Positions 63,641 through 64,000 of a stretch of DNA of 64,000 nucleotides are shown piece by piece (positions within the stretch are counted from its first letter, which is position 1; each line of letters begins with the position of its first letter). The position numbers and the translations under genes are program-made. The notes beneath the pieces are model-generated. The model ran no database searches. It saw only the letters and a program-made list of their open reading frames with translations, and had not been told where the DNA came from. The DNA comes from Actinacidiphila paucisporea (lineage in GTDB: Bacteria > Actinomycetota > Actinomycetes > Streptomycetales > Streptomycetaceae): positions 621,014-685,013 of the forward strand of contig NZ_FRBI01000001.1 of the NCBI RefSeq assembly GCF_900142575.1, written 5' to 3'.

Positions 63641-63999
63641 TGCCCGAGCCCGACTCCGCCCTGCGCCGCCGCCTGGACCACTTCCTGCACACCGCCGAGG
63701 CCGCCATGGTCTGGCTCGCCCCTGCGGAGCAGCGCCTGACCTCCGGCGGGACCGACTCGCCTCCGCGGACCTTCGCCGACTACGACGCCGCGGCGGACTG
63801 GGCGGAGCGCGAACAGCACACCTTCGGCCCGCTCGTACGGGAGGCCGCCGCCGGCGGACTCGACCGGCTCGCGTGGCAGGTGGCCGACGTGGCCTGGCAC
63901 GCGTCGCCACCGACCGCCGCCAACGCGGAATGGCTGGACGTCGGGCACATCGGCCTGGCGGCAGCGGAACGCGAGGACGACACCGACGCGCGCATCCGG
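63640..63999 (+). CDS. TPR-type protein, N-terminal part (cut by window end)
   Basis: At least 120 residues, beginning MPEPDSALRRRLDHFLHTAE and continuing AAMVWLAPAEQRL..., then TFADYDAAADWAEREQHTFGPLVREAAAGGLDRLAWQVADVAWHASPP. This segment is very like the linker that follows NB-ARC in Streptomyces SARP/AfsR-like and NB-ARC-TPR proteins (FADYDxAxxWxxxExxxLxxxVxxAAxxGLxxLAWxL), here without the NB-ARC in front. ATG 63640 overlaps the ATPase stop by one base (TGATG). The rest lies beyond the window. Confidence 0.7.
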   Translation, partial: MPEPDSALRRRLDHFLHTAEAAMVWLAPAEQRLTSGGTDSPPRTFADYDAAADWAEREQHTFGPLVREAAAGGLDRLAWQVADVAWHASPPTAANAEWLDVGHIGLAAAEREDDTDARIR

Positions 64000-64000
64000 T

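Overview
The window is high-GC actinobacterial chromosome, almost certainly Streptomyces or a close relative. The signs are extreme third-position GC, GTG/TTG starts, a conservon (CvnA-D), WhiJ-type XRE/DUF397/ATPase genes, a fused KGD-type oxoglutarate decarboxylase, an HspR-type HAIR element before lon, DasR-like boxes before a chitinase, and a single noticed TTA (bldA) codon. Nothing marks a plasmid or phage as a whole; most of it looks like chromosome core with a few accessory islets.

Layout. 1-3455: 5'-truncated Hsp70 with a degenerate trypsin-like tail. 3478-6235: an MDR oxidoreductase, then a PadR regulator and DUF4097 protein forming a small operon behind two palindromic operators. 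6512-6691: DUF6104 small protein. 6909-19371: a seven-gene co-directional locus: trypsin-VMAP protein, MoxR AAA+ ATPase, vWA/TPR protein, a 56-aa RiPP-like precursor (FxsA type), an FxsB-type radical SAM/SPASM enzyme, an HExxH putative peptide hydroxylase, and an FxsT-type TIR-like/NB-ARC/TPR protein. This is the most interesting block: a peptide-modification cassette tied to an NTPase-regulated protease module, with its protease gene carrying a TTA codon.

19451-30350: conserved core: kgd, an OmpR-type two-component pair, a spermidine-synthase-like protein, a nucleotidyltransferase, a GNAT enzyme and lon. 30452-32791: secreted GH25 lysozyme, MarR regulator, PP2C-like phosphatase. 33054-38496: conservon (sensor kinase-like, roadblock, DUF742, GTPase) followed by a styrene-monooxygenase-like flavoprotein. 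38472-42055: NlpC/P60 hydrolase, GH18 chitinase with DasR-like sites, a small hypothetical. 42133-45143: TetR regulator with two divergent diiron proteins. 45161-51550: CapA-like protein, polysaccharide deacetylase, PBP2 and RodA/FtsW pair, pentapeptide-repeat protein and glutathione peroxidase.

51712-53924 is a lower-GC islet: a cysteine-motif hypothetical, a secreted protein made of eight GWFP repeats, and a LuxR-type regulator. 54118-60822 holds a Gfo/Idh/MocA oxidoreductase, DUF4032 protein, HxlR/DinB divergent pair, a hypothetical, an MFS exporter and a VOC protein. 60902-61918 looks decayed: a DUF3592 membrane protein with a doubtful N-terminus and an antisense membrane-protein gene with a frameshift. 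61920-64000 is a WhiJ-like regulatory cluster (DUF397, XRE/DUF5753, RsbW-like ATPase, TPR protein cut by the window end).

No tRNA, rRNA or CRISPR array was recognised. All functional calls rest on motif reading; no database search was possible.
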